A stretch of DNA of 64,000 nt from Pseudonocardia sp. TRM90224 (GTDB lineage Bacteria; Actinomycetota; Actinomycetes; Mycobacteriales; Pseudonocardiaceae): NCBI RefSeq assembly GCF_021245725.1, contig NZ_JAJGSX010000001.1, positions 62,001 to 126,000 of the forward strand. The letters run 5' to 3'. Below the pieces are notes generated by a model. That model saw only the letters and a program-made list of their open reading frames with translations. It did not search any database and was not told the DNA's origin. Positions 33,301 through 36,485 of this stretch are shown here, piece after piece (position 1 is the stretch's first letter; every line of letters begins with the position of its first letter). Position numbers and translations under genes: made by a program.

Positions 33301-36132
33301 GGCCTTGCTGCCCGTCTTGGTGTCTGTCGCCGCCGCACCCTTGCAACCCGACGCACCACGACCACAGGCGACGTCGGCGGTGGCGCGGGCCTCGTTGCTG
33401 CCCCCGTTGTCGAGATCAACCTCGATCTTCGTGGCACACCCACCGGTCGTTGCCGAGCAGTTCGCCGACGCCGCGCCCGAACGGAAGTCCGCGCCCACGG
33501 TCGACGCCAGCTGCGTCTTCTCACCGCGGTCGCCGGTCTGACCGGTCTTGCTCCCGGTGCTGTTGGACTCGCACGCACCCGCAGCGCTGCGACAGCCCAC
33601 CTCGGCACCGGAGCGGTCCGCCACCGCGTCCACATCACAACCACCGGTGCAGCTCACCGCAGCAGCAGCACGCCCATCACCCGGCGGGGCATCCGTCGGA
33701 GCCGTGGCGGAGCCACGACACGATCCCGTGCCGGTCCTGCACTCCATCCCAGCACCGCTCTTGCCCGCCTGCGACGACTGCTCGCAATCCCCGCCACCGA
33801 TCGAGCACCACGCGTCGGCCTTGTTCTCAGCTGCCGACGCATTGCTGCCGCAGCCCTGGTCGGCGCCGGTCAGCACACACGACGCCGAAGCCTTGTTCTC
33901 GCCTTCACCCGTCGATGCGCCGCAACCCGACGACACCCCGGCGAGTGCGACACAGCGGTCCCGCTCGGTCTCACCGTCGGCGCGGTCGGTCACCGAGCCG
34001 CACTCGACGAACACCCCGCTCGACCCGCACCCCGCAGCCGAACCATCCCGCGGTGCATCGTGCGGCACCCCGGCCGGACGGTCCCGGTTCGCCGCCTCAC
34101 GCAGCTCGTCGGTCGACCGGTACAGCGTCTGGCGGTCCTGCTCCAACTGCGCGGCGCTGCGGGCGTACTCGTCCGCGCCCATCTTCGCCTTGCCCGCCTC
34201 CAGCGCGGTCTCCCGCGTGGAGATGTCACGGTGCCCGTCGACAACCTCATCGACCAGCTTCGCGCGGTCCTCCGACAGCTTCGCCTTGTCCTCGTCGGCC
34301 TTCGCCGCGAGCTCGTTGTGCGCGGTCTCCCGCGCGGCCAGCTCGTCCGCGGTGATCCGACCGGCAGATGCCTGCTTGCGCGACTCCTCCAGCTCGGCGG
34401 CAGAGGTGTCCTTCTCGATCCGGCCTTGCAGTGCCTTGTCGACCTGGTTGGCGTCATCCCAATGGTCGTGGTCGTGATCGTGGTCGTGGTCGGACGGTGG
34501 GCCGCGCGCGCTCATGGACGAGGCCGGCCGCGAGCGCAGCGAGTCCAGATCACCGCACGCGGACATCGACCGGCACTGCGCACGCGCCGACGACTCGTCC
34601 AGTTCGGTTCCGGCGAGCGGCTCCCCGCCCCCATCGTGGGAACGCTTCATCTCCGAGCCCGCGGCAACGAGCGCCGCACCGACCTCGTCCTGCAGGCGGC
34701 GCGCCGAACCGGCCCCGTCGGAGGGGTCACCGGAGGACAGCACGTCCTTCGCCAACGTCGAGATCCGGTCCACCACATCCGGGTGCTCGCGTTCGATCGC
34801 ACGATCAGCCAGATCGAGCGCCCAGTCCACATCGACGGAGAACCTCTTCGCCGCTTCACGAGCGATGTCGAGCGCCCGCTCCACCGCGGCGCCGCGATCA
34901 CCCGAACCGGCCGCCTCGTGCAGGTCCTCGAAGTCTCCCTGCAACTGCTCGGGCAGCTCACCCGCCCGCTGCGCCACGTCCGCGGCCCACTCGGCGGCGT
35001 CCTGCTCTGCGATCTCGCCACGTCGATCCCCGTGCGCCCGCTCCCCGGCGTCCCTCGGATCGTCGTCGTCCCGGCGCTCGCCACCGGCCTCGTCGACCAA
35101 GCTCGCCGCCCATTCGCGGACGTCGGCCTCGATGTCCTCACCGTCGACCGCTCGCTCCGCGAGGTCGACAGCCCGGTCGGCATCCACCGACAGCCGACGC
35201 CCATCGTCGTCCGGCTGCTCGCGGTCGGCTCTCGACTGCTCGACCAGGCCGGTCACCCACTCCTGAACATCACCGTCGTCGTGCTCGCCACGTTCGTCGC
35301 CGCCGTGCTCGTCGGGCCGACCCGAGCCGCCTGTGGGACGGTCCGTCGGCTCGCCCGACAGCCACTCCCGAAGCTCGGCGGACAGCTCGTCGCCATCATG
35401 CGCAGCGTGTTCTGCAAGCTCCGACGCCCACCGGCCCGCCTCATCGGCAGCCTTCTCCGCGAGCTCGGGTTCGAGATCGTCGTCCCCAGACGCACCCGAG
35501 TCGGAGAGATCATCCGAGTGGTCCCTGATGTCGTCCGCCTGCTCGGGCTCACCATCGCCGTCATCGCCCACCGCTGAACGCGTCTCGGGCGCAACGTCCT
35601 CCTGGACGCTTTCGGTCGCCTCGCTGGAGCCGCCCGACTCGGTGTCGTCGTCATCCACGACCGGCAAGTCCGACGGGTCCGGATCTTCTCGAGCGGCGTT
35701 CTCGTCGGCGCCTTCTGAATAGCTCGACGATTCCGTTGATTCGTCGTTCTCCGGAGATTCGGAATCATCCGACCCGCCACGGTCGTCCGCCTCAGAATGG
35801 TCGGACCCGGAATCTTCCGAATCCGCGCCGTCGGCCGACCCGGAATCGTCGGAGTCATCTCCGCCAGCAGCATTGAACTGGTTTCCGGCGGGTCGGTCCT
35901 TCGCTGCCCTCAGTACCGACGTGGTGGGCACCACCACGACGGCAGCGGATGCGGGAGTTGCCAACAGCGCTGCCCCCATCCACAGCGTGCCGACCGCAAC
36001 CAGGAGACCGAGGGCCCAACGCACGATCACCCAGAACCGACTTCTCGCCGTCATTCGCAGCTTGACCGGCCGGACGCCGGCGCGCACGGCGAGCCCACAG
36101 GCTCCACCACCGCACACTGCGCGTCCGAACAT
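9316..36132 (-). CDS. Giant mosaic membrane/secreted protein, 8,938 aa
   Basis: One uninterrupted frame of 26.8 kb. The ATG at 36132 has GAGG 9-12 nt upstream; ATG at 36054 is an alternative. Order of regions: signal peptide (hydrophobic 34-58, likely cleavage after ATPASA at 63); Asp/Ser-rich acidic stretch (about 91-215); EW-L helical repeats (about 215-410); His/Asp tract (546-557); coiled coil (about 557-685); cysteine-hairpin repeats (about 697-2600); helical region with a DUF4781-like segment (about 3125-3345); Pro/Gly-rich linker (about 3375-3725); one TM helix (about 3755-3775); nuclease-like strand pair (about 4065-4086); membrane block 1 (about 4449-4760); LysM-like module (about 5140-5191); membrane block 2 (about 5560-5980); DUF1023-type hydrolase (about 6337-6648, Ser6540) with a partial second copy (about 6676-6757); helical region; beta-rich C-terminus with SRSRG repeats (about 7380-8938). 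No type VII or polymorphic-toxin signature is obvious. Function unknown; a very large cell-envelope protein is my inference. Confidence 0.93.
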   Translation of the reverse strand: MFGRAVCGGGACGLAVRAGVRPVKLRMTARSRFWVIVRWALGLLVAVGTLWMGAALLATPASAAVVVVPTTSVLRAAKDRPAGNQFNAAGGDDSDDSGSADGADSEDSGSDHSEADDRGGSDDSESPENDESTESSSYSEGADENAAREDPDPSDLPVVDDDDTESGGSSEATESVQEDVAPETRSAVGDDGDGEPEQADDIRDHSDDLSDSGASGDDDLEPELAEKAADEAGRWASELAEHAAHDGDELSAELREWLSGEPTDRPTGGSGRPDEHGGDERGEHDDGDVQEWVTGLVEQSRADREQPDDDGRRLSVDADRAVDLAERAVDGEDIEADVREWAASLVDEAGGERRDDDDPRDAGERAHGDRRGEIAEQDAAEWAADVAQRAGELPEQLQGDFEDLHEAAGSGDRGAAVERALDIAREAAKRFSVDVDWALDLADRAIEREHPDVVDRISTLAKDVLSSGDPSDGAGSARRLQDEVGAALVAAGSEMKRSHDGGGEPLAGTELDESSARAQCRSMSACGDLDSLRSRPASSMSARGPPSDHDHDHDHDHWDDANQVDKALQGRIEKDTSAAELEESRKQASAGRITADELAARETAHNELAAKADEDKAKLSEDRAKLVDEVVDGHRDISTRETALEAGKAKMGADEYARSAAQLEQDRQTLYRSTDELREAANRDRPAGVPHDAPRDGSAAGCGSSGVFVECGSVTDRADGETERDRCVALAGVSSGCGASTGEGENKASASCVLTGADQGCGSNASAAENKADAWCSIGGGDCEQSSQAGKSGAGMECRTGTGSCRGSATAPTDAPPGDGRAAAAVSCTGGCDVDAVADRSGAEVGCRSAAGACESNSTGSKTGQTGDRGEKTQLASTVGADFRSGAASANCSATTGGCATKIEVDLDNGGSNEARATADVACGRGASGCKGAAATDTKTGSKATVTIPAPVAITAGTGPALATAAMEQREAGTGAAANCTVTSGGCEASSGAKAAQRATGAGESRSSVRVDCARKDCVGTGATVTDGKLVAGAVVRETTSGANCTAAGGGCTSESGSAVGTKARALMADSSGTARVDCNNPACRGTAAAETTGGASGDVTGVRDSKGSTNCSATGGDCTATSGTTVADRAAVTMKQLDTGTVTGPVSVSTASSTIKCTGGKGGCGGTAAASTSARDTAVTPDARGTSSSAECTVSGGECSGQAGSKASSAPDFQVIDPATGKPVAGQPLTGPTSTASSDATITCVAGTSCSGSVKTTTTAFEGGTASRTSEGTASCTGGTGGCELKSLSNASSGPGAALAFAGKDATINAARLPAGPSAASVAGAALVCDGANVCDGKVTSSATATDPSVSPDPRGSRSEGTCDGVSGGDCRAVTNSGASTGPDANVIVPVVQAKSTANATVKQQQTGEHPEKHGNDQQPMTPPAPTAPGSSANSAAPTVAGASSWSIANATLDCTQGTACTGSASSTAAGSDGPTNVTGANGARGPPEGASTSSGSCSGSGGCQVQTSSTAGAGQVVADIVAEKNTAQVAQAEAQAAAAERAAREARRAATAARKNTTGSSTDRSVAVADRAEAAAMAAEQQAVLARTAAEVAARPVTGVPATMSESTALARCTGPRCTAAVTADATFTADDVATNRSRATGTCTGATTGCGVVANAATTTSVDSGAADPASPDEKNPRMLPGASGATQAGVQIDCPTGCSATAAVDSVAGASADGGAKAAAAALTPAAGADERRAGADSTSASVASGESRCTGVAPCRISLSTSATSAVAPTGTGSSGSTSATAEGSCGSGSGGCSVTTRSRTVAANTPAVLPETAGSGTAAPMPGVARAIATADCTGPVCRSGTSGSATADTAEVMAGCAGTGCIARTDGNALTVAGNGRSTATGNAACTAGADGECAATTKIGAGGDFAVAAAGCQGTAGSTCSYAYRAESAATAGAARANAVGFGAGTFGGGQVMTTASAASGPGFAQAGASCYGTPGTNCKHSYSASVSASASHKSGSWARASARGSGGGGMGGGGVMVTAQASAGPGQAYAGATCVGAANCSTSYTAEAYGANRFETAEGTYDSWRRPRCSGGGRSGGGCGAYVTVVNGIVQGGCTGTYTSCRNPGNVSFTPKTVVKTLGPGEAITEDGKVVKISELGPDQRYVTGFCDGAVCTVEARGTDRKVVKDVCHGSCPVAKATSPSGETVSYTPGKGFEGAIPTVAGKNGKGDQWDRGKGVEGLRIARDAEGRGQIRVKGTGEAVDGRSGSRVEFGKPSRPGQEHVANLSDKGGNPFSTTCPDGCSGSVGFGDKMEKFDIRGIDAAITGRSENGTRGAFTWTGSGELTSAEGTKIVAQGGRAGLTQVFTRGLDSRGTMTDGSIRITGQAGEITLANGWKMANAGIGRDGDVLSGEFTDENGKGGRLQCTGQCTKTAPPGAVTKDTCTGACLYGVTTHPYPGAKGKPYSSLGATPGVTACLNCEMDHEFRARPGAPNGYFSYTNRSEVPISYVSPTGVGSQCKAKGCRITTITPDTNGDGEVVICKGACTTGSSRTNEYLGCRAATCGIGMHYGNNIGPPRMDDPASRGYYCTDAKDCSGGRFDPAQPCAGACYPTKLSGKQYEWKGEVGPSWWLGADKVRQRPSLHNALDNDLARQMGVANPDDPNLMLPPLTKQMYESLPAAEKERYNKLVPMSGVEQDLAAASYYGARITDDSMAAKHPTVVQKMRDVAGGFENGRRNDKKIDAKELGGILPTMREIDAEMGTEKAGALQEWLAARGVIDGVNRAVKMPQDPKNADIALQGNPQVVQKLVDINPSLSAKERDSDPNLIDIAQRNLQNLQRERALADNAALGLGGERARLDGLATQLAKDRAAFDASPDKTQKWANELNAGIRSLNAATEAYNGNLRSVQDRVTAADAALRGADMAMVSGAGDPAWAGRMTQIDADIRRFDSLSRTMAASGDPNQVPYAPTIGRYATASELAYAHARENPVLPQVRLGRVRALPSTMSRDTLYDQQAAINMPSYLYHPDKGLRDQFQVRYDADVLAGAAATRTADQWLKDNMRRGDMSQDQVVERLRQENTGAGGKVDEAAVAKAAKAIADAGGVVTAIPMMYSDPGPGSSKDARFDDSTLFRVKKADGTEVYVDRTGAVYPSIDNFRNNNELYAEDGKLTWLADDASGSIRSVTEAARYTSTLDRVLDIGTAVVVTGGLVVMTVGSGGVAAAGAFAAGAATAVDLTRSGITLYNRAKRNQSIAFDDPTAGWIWADMAVTALPFVGRLAGLAAKGAKAHRAIVHSFDVAGEVGDVGLYAAGVYQTYSQWNTMTPATRASAMEGLMLGGMMLSARPAGLVARRAMDNAAHAFRGNLGLALSPLNDGWMDGPLPFPSYLLPAAAQGVPPITAPGAVPPAPPARWVPTSSGLLVPPSVNPAPLRQPGSALPPGSTPPPAGWAVNSTGLLVPSSIAQTNPGPAPSGSSALVLPGSSSATGSSSATQPRNGPPAVAGPAVTTGQQAFAPTGSMALQTGVVPVVQHSSAQLIVPGRVGHGAANSWSGTGTAPAVASTDPLAGLSGLPSSTSGPSSNPLLGSLAASAEPIGTQSASTVSAGSSTGTPVIGAAAQNEPASLGVLLTAQASIHPVPAVGPADPAGAAAATSVLPGPGSTTAAATGGAPGWSMATAGRPVPGSGLPAPPSPATPPAAPPATPPANGGPHRNGGGSGGNSGGDGGRSGTSGPPDGRNGTGKAGLLLGVPPVGNSGPIDGIMEWLWSSPVPQVLAVVAALVVAVVVAVHLARARGPPAVRLAKRSDLRWIAGRMVVNPDGAGVVLAAEGDPLRARGWYLRGGGSDFVVVLHGDQDGAYVVEGGITIRLRAGQLAALLNALPEFRKWRARAGERARVVIPACGLGGCSVEMARLQRDLNALVVAPDSDVWVHHENGISWVTGGGRWMQADGSGSMLEVPAPPVLTTRTALAGAVRVGPPGVASPIVPRGPPVRAGPELTPAQEEQVDAHLRRYGGDVIRRNAQLWLQVSGAAATALVKKGWAGTARGFVAEDLALDEARTLAGRGERVLKNARLLLLGADDEVLGELAEIDYLVGGTVVSVKVKRKLFQRKKDEQHRRFVFATRSDPESLRQAYREIKPDVGRSTLDRVVRAVIRSNGAADIPFEQFSRDHPRQADPTNPIVLITAKGQGDGREMEWTPAEIDALLIASVRRLAARYLQETTTSEPPAASGAAVDRLRAAARAVLDVPKGKEYGEQLVRRHEVAERLLVELGLTDRSVLFATYGDRIDRSEMGALLHVLLLRESGIDGLGGVRGTPGGDGAPFGGLPAGVDPVEFAAVLDQWRSAHNARVVGKRPRLEGAAIGRFVTMIKGLDDRSRVEAVRAAGRSARGLAKVLPGVFAKLVMSEWAQAQRHPDQRQAFKQRISDLLSHMGPTERRALIEKMLPWASQAQKEILQSIHQKKGWLGKAFSLVGLALGWLGLSNSVFAPAGEALPVDASATPAWLETVLNSGLWGDLAAFLAANGPGIGELVLIAAVPLVLKAVGAVWARAPPPVRAVPGAVRSAIERAERRIYLPIVPVLVLAAVAWLVGPVVAALLLPLIALFPHAKLGPREGRGLVAYLKELRWERAWMLALTVPLWQVPLVSWPLLAFLAFEVVGAGALLLGVLSTSMSKGLREESANREKYPFTVVADGQVFAGFTFFGFVRIALLAQAYQILGTGFTPMPGVPAPKVTGPRLRQRLLYWLASYYKGTADKSLDLFVFWQIGLAVGFGNVWAAHLRLSGKDAEAKVRERKLTFDLLMGPGRQLYRVLFWVSRGVARLLPGGAGRWLRGMPERRIARAFVQRLNHAQRMLVRTMAEQASQRERRGGARSFWARLRLLADFSVNAVNRAGIRATIEALPGAFEERMQARNRIQQERLEAKLAAATGRRRARLDAELDRVRAAGRGMVVPRLHRGRHLDRAVARNLARQARLRAALAELDAALAIERSAKVPAADRIRALVTEQARIRTLLADLERAGRTLGTIPGGLESAPATPPSRRWRSAAIVFGSTVVGMVLPALLGFAPAVAGPLLHNTASSDGFGVMAVGAAAPVLSWAAGVVITVAAVRTVAALIRIRGPPDPGAVRRVVVGAIAAGVLGLGVLLSGHADASGSGAPVQPGAATVVVLPGEVLGEVAERAGTTRKALVGANPDRFPTRKSQDRIRAGERLRLPDPAPAPQPDVEQSQVPPPPVPVVTDNGVTPGWRTWLGGAAATIGLLVLARWRAAAKRAKAWAQLRVTWRGIGRGQGRVSGAVALVEWLIGRLALDPRGVRMSRLDGADLGDPRLDAFRTGLSNGDGAVAELVAELVAAGLIRVETGTDGRLLVPSGAFAELLARAPPDLLAAMGRDLGAVIGGRGLPASEVAAAVLVALRDGVWAAPAGRGSAKASPKQLYGPTRTAARAYLAAVARLDRLRTQLSALEKIEPVLRARLTAKARAAARWRAAGSFPARMVAFVPALVRTAALYLLTRRLPPDLRRTAPEAVRAALTDRAAAVEASLAGLADAESCAAVAASHAAAAAGVGRKQAKKAEARAREGGKRFIPTVVGLFGAFPGQATSIASIAGMAIAATLGVEAGWVANEGANAAVAAALVGGFFALLGDRSIKTMWPMALLGAAGAVALLVLGLSPTQDAFMPALAAIGSMGTSAALAQAWTERNHPAAPELKDQRAGRNELANRVMALVFPLAVTGSVQAFGVPTTLIGMSVVAAALTSLTLLVLRGRKPGLEPGVSVSRPAALKGWFRQVLATPRGLLRAVMSIPLVTLLTGLPGVLLGGALFDTMVRVSDPIATLAALGIASGVVAFVRGVATILLSSRYEAFKALVARKGAIAAAVGGKRAVGGVQESRLLRAATLLPSLVILPAAAFAYAQNLVTVTLLLTVGSVVVALPRLALRRWAEGATAASLTNIAKTSSFVVGSKVSVLVMGASIAAVGLGATVAVLVAAAGSLARSLLVLAIVTGALTAVVGHVVAHLRLGILDELGPVLKRAGADEAAPSKITGALRANGLHDLGSVRALLQAGEWAPWFLRSAPQWRERRIAALGLEPHELELLRAALELFMAERAAARRPAAAPAPRIVGSQPVRKARNRLLAMLPWRASDRQIRGALARYADAGRRNAALRAAVRAALAAWTDRSTPEQLELRVRLQLLGIDPAFADPASDQGARVRLERLLKLLDMAAAANDAAVARLEQQLRERGGSDRRAARKPSADVLRRGASVVGLVGAMLALPALLGGVRPAGAQEAARIGGSDVGARAFDAVAARPEMVWVAVLVVAATAVIVVGRAGLSAKRAGPTPAGRSGRSGAHDADPRGPPAGAAPAEVAGWWQRLDDVQRAAVIEGSLFDIGNLDGIPVEVRDRVNRAALNRAYNRIPWLAAEVRRQRLGHVAARNARLKFAGIYALMARLDADPAALLLAFDLAGKGRFAVSIGNPDTARHVAVYIPGMGNDLSTADVMIEWIDALVDEAGSQGQRDLAAVVWLGYEPPSGFARAAARTTARAAAPLLHRFLGGLRVHSTAQLTVVAHSYGSLTAGLTAADERFGLPADALVLVGSPGVGAGHVSVLRMRPGQVWASATDRDFVGRVSARFHDVVPTATRFGARVFDSGTGGRGVVLPHSGYFVRGSIGLRNIARIVTGSPADITRPDGPSTHRDAPWDGSPATAGVVHRAYGRISWLAFQIWNRGLGGRAEAASRPKIAAISALKIALDRNPAMRVLEFDLVGRGRFVVRIGGPSTTPLNLPGTWAAMSRSEQLLRRVRPGFPEVVQVENTEAGVRPVGWLGRGLAVIGLLATGLGASNTLLPGVGEAGAVGGPVGGTAVADGGSWWATLLDLVAGQPATWVLGAVVGALVVVHVVRSVLARAPPGRLRLRLRIGHDVVAAGRAVRAAADAVERAAKLPELVSAVGAAATAGWSARRIARRAGLPVVVVQAAVVAAGVQERWAREPAPVDAAPRQATYERVLAELGALAGRAGEASAEAHALLAELVALSDGGWQGHDLLRRVAAGLGVELRWTGRGTVLISGRDRPGRELPAERVLAAAHWLAIRIGDQVEHARVEVEAVAWLGALRAIGAGTPPIVGAINELAAVALWEPSRRAVAVAVAQDVLRDGEFHADRGGLSVRGAQLVAEVATAAVDEADRRAALRRDMAGLASGVLALADALNPGSAEFRAGVDALERRIVVLERRLRLASRAAAALVKVKKSEARKARKARAVALRLAGDAASGRDVGAPERARKHAAEAVARKSDAARMQRRADAYVAVRREAEQALRAYAEIRALLGQLRGPPAGRRQRVRSLQARVVAATAEVTRYQAVLAGAAPARDAYTNAKVTGALPGVAAITELANERLSALGSRRRYSEHDIRQHLLAQVSRLFSPSGVSIPLADGQEMRVSMVAGPAAEVPAPERVASETMTGNMVQGGAGASATQTRVVGMSLGGAFDVGPASISVNIDGGSSASLTSEANQSWQGGGVQDNRGSSEVWESEVSTTVWFDVPGATASEPRVIGGVSGQAAAEVVSFLVSHAGIERGPPGTAQAPGGRAADAAFSGVVVGATGLDELAGEVDAALREQRPDSGDRTRKQVFAQVEGVLRGDLPRAVNDPAGLLPELLTTDDGTALGEITVTADVLDGRSDPAHQPRPTGPRSDHEKVEDLYVGFSKVGTTSSSSRSRGISLGVAVAVLAEAVLGALWLTTLPGPAFAAASVLVAVVAAVLHVFRLRVSMRGAWSRSRGVSMGVYREAISPEVHRSPQTQGYEIHTRVRVVVTPVSGDRTPIAVERVVGFLVRMDEHDAWTFGFPVDASGVSPGPDGAPVVAGALDPSAPPGRLPLAPSWHGSGSEQVADTGMAATRNVHGVYDVRARVEADLVAFGLLPAEDPKDWSTDENVIVAQLENRRRVRDVVSPARVAAGTGQMRRAGRTVVLEVPAAATDRVRVPGRDAVARRFRLDVRLEGDGELSYRGRGLARVPVALSIMSATSVTSRSRSRGFGWAVSMARTVLFGEDRDPVLDGDQTDTAMSGEGGFAQDRGRNAGDSQGATGNAVSLTEPTTDTAAFSSRFDMVVALTPDGSGTTEIARGAITLDVLFPSDMLPVDTGRVADPFVDAEWQDTPVTLLYRANPYAVDPGDLLGTVRRLLDAQGLRLDPAVEQELIEATSVETVQSSFLDLLQVEQRLTVVARGAGGRAVEVVVTLRATAGKSKVVALLDMVHGFINFTMGSLGSSRGRSRGHKFSFGLGGAFRQQSDLGFAASPSGSWSRGRSWSTGLLRIMGIERLVVELGKQVLRLLRFTTTVAVRVEDRTRTDAVDGTAVLVTPERDVLRAYAAGEAVLVPLGHIADAVERTLRFHLDDSGKKKYDLVVDEPTLAGLYGRYAADREAAGGSAPQLSEEHAPELLAARLAEAVGFLAGSVPPALDDVLAFAAVRFAPVEVQLAEQYRNGAADSKDDSVVLTPQLQRHYTAEYGFPVVLVDQVVLPEALRHLDELVPGLSDRDPVVHTTLSNLYATNRVWGHRDRMLAEDGMVTSIPVRLGNTVADAYRHRFVVQRLRFRYVGTAVREGHDNSVLLLLQAYGYGQETAGAARSRAIGGRVGIAATGIGKGSISSTVGGGRSAEDTLQQTDLRGLASFDGVELVRQGITLEISTWLSASLHGRPLPGTEVRTTSVEGSALRLIPNGLAAPAVSDTGSSARLAGSREGRIPLHAYADARGASSTKPGAAPGVDQLVTDVLAELVRHGVLTKAEANRNRARVHRMFEPDALTAFLHGLATPDGAGMAPLVVHNRMGRDVQIDLALRAHPFEEETVVAGRGNVEIRSVSRTQWLTATARTSTRQRPFGRDGGATSGVEIGFSGAAPDSVRRGAQFGLREEESLFERGTAPTVRNRVVYDLVVREARNGAYEETLVVPVVGVGPSYVTAFAGDMERGRTASWTFEPPAGR
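15860..17125 (-). other. DUF1023-type alpha/beta hydrolase plus partial second copy within the giant protein
   Basis: Residues about 6337-6648 carry the full DUF1023 layout: WWQRLDDVQRAAVI, IGNLDGIPVEVRDRVNR, HVAVYIPGMGND, the nucleophile elbow VVAHSYGSL (Ser6540; first Gly of GxSxG replaced by Ala), LVGSPGVGAGH and a late catalytic-His region (FHDVVP). Immediately after it, about residues 6676-6757 repeat only the front half (HRAYGRISWLAFQIW, VLEFDLVGRGRFVVRIGGP) and then stop before the catalytic elbow. The first copy may be enzymatically active; the second cannot be. DUF1023 enzymes are actinobacterial serine hydrolases of mostly unknown substrate. Confidence 0.75.
18115..19450 (-). other. 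Polytopic membrane block 2 within the giant protein
   Basis: About residues 5562-6006 contain roughly a dozen long hydrophobic segments, starting at FIPTVVGLFGAF and including TLLVLRGRKPG-bounded helices and SLVILPAAAFAYAQNLVTVT. The density and length of helices resemble a transporter-sized bundle embedded in the chain. I cannot name a transporter family. A smaller block of about six helices lies at 21855-22790. Confidence 0.7.
20560..20716 (-). other. LysM-like module within the giant protein
   Basis: About residues 5140-5191. It has VVVLPGEVLGEVAERAG, the TTRKALVGAN segment, then IRAGERLRLP. This matches the LysM pattern of a beta-strand with PGD-L, a helix, a hydrophobic-N helix, and a final RIRAGQ-L-IP strand. 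LysM binds N-acetylglucosamine-containing glycans, so a peptidoglycan contact is plausible. Hydrophobic helices flank it on both sides (about 20740-21060 and 20400-20450). Confidence 0.65.
26100..26765 (-). other. DUF4781-like segment within the giant protein
   Basis: About residues 3120-3345. It contains YVDRTGAVYPSIDNFRNNNE, DGKLTWLADD and SVTEAARYTSTLDRVLDIG, followed by a hydrophobic hairpin (VVVTGGLVVMTVGSGG and an Ala-rich helix) and FVGRLAGLAAKGAKAHR. The order resembles what I remember of DUF4781, a domain shared by some bacterial and insect proteins, but I cannot run a profile. Function of that family is unknown. Confidence 0.35.
28330..34045 (-). repeat. Cysteine-hairpin repeat array inside the giant protein (about residues 697-2600)
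   Basis: At least two dozen units with paired cysteines of the form C-[TS]-x(2-5)-G-x-C, for example NCSATTGGC, NCTVTSGGC, NCTAAGGGC, NCSATGGDC, ECTVSGGEC, SCTGGTGGC, VCDGANVC, SCGSGSGGC, GCQGTAGSTC, TCVGAANC, placed about every 25-40 residues and separated by Ala/Thr/Ser-rich strands. In an exported protein such close pairs probably form disulfide-closed beta-hairpins. The last third (28330-29900) is more complex, with CxxxC pairs such as CTGACLYG and CRAATCGIG. I know no named family with exactly this unit; composition alone gives only weak hits in my memory. Confidence 0.75.
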
Positions 36133-36263
36133 GTCAACAGCCTCACAAATCGACGAAGGAAGAAGGCGAGAATGGGCACACCAAGGCCCATCAGTCGTCC
36201 CCCGTCTGCCGTTTGCGCATCGTCAGCAAGCTGGCCATCAACGGGGGCGGCGCCCGCACTGCA

Positions 36264-36319
36264 CAAGGCCTGCGACCTCGGGTTGCGCAACGTCAGCAAC
36301 CCAGCGCCGGCAGGCCTTG
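36264..36319. promoter_or_regulatory. Nested stem-loop in the leader region of the giant gene
   Basis: Outer arms CAAGGCCTGC (36264-36273) and GCAGGCCTTG (36310-36319) enclose inner arms GGGTTGC (36280-36286) and GCAACCC (36296-36302). It lies 130-190 bp upstream of the giant gene's start in a 414-bp gap that otherwise holds only the P450 terminator. It could be a leader RNA structure or a DNA operator. I see no start-codon-linked ORF in this gap. Confidence 0.5.
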
Positions 36320-36485
36320 CACAGCTGTGCGGGACCCTATTCACAGCCCGAGCCATCCGGGCTGCGATACGAGAAACGTAGATCGGGGAAAGGCCCAGAT
36401 CCAGACCACGAGGGGCCCAACCCCGGTGCGGACCGGCCCAATCAATGCCCAGCATCCTGGAGCGCTGGCGGCCGGTTCGGCCACT

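Noticed and set aside
9316-36132. Giant gene as an artefact of several genes fused by frame errors
   Set aside because: The frame has no stop for 26.8 kb, signal peptide and domain order are coherent, and internal repeats are all in the same frame. Sequencing errors cannot be fully excluded.
9316-36132. Giant gene as an NRPS/PKS or RTX adhesin
   Set aside because: No condensation, adenylation, ketosynthase or carrier motifs and no GGxGxDxxx RTX repeats seen.
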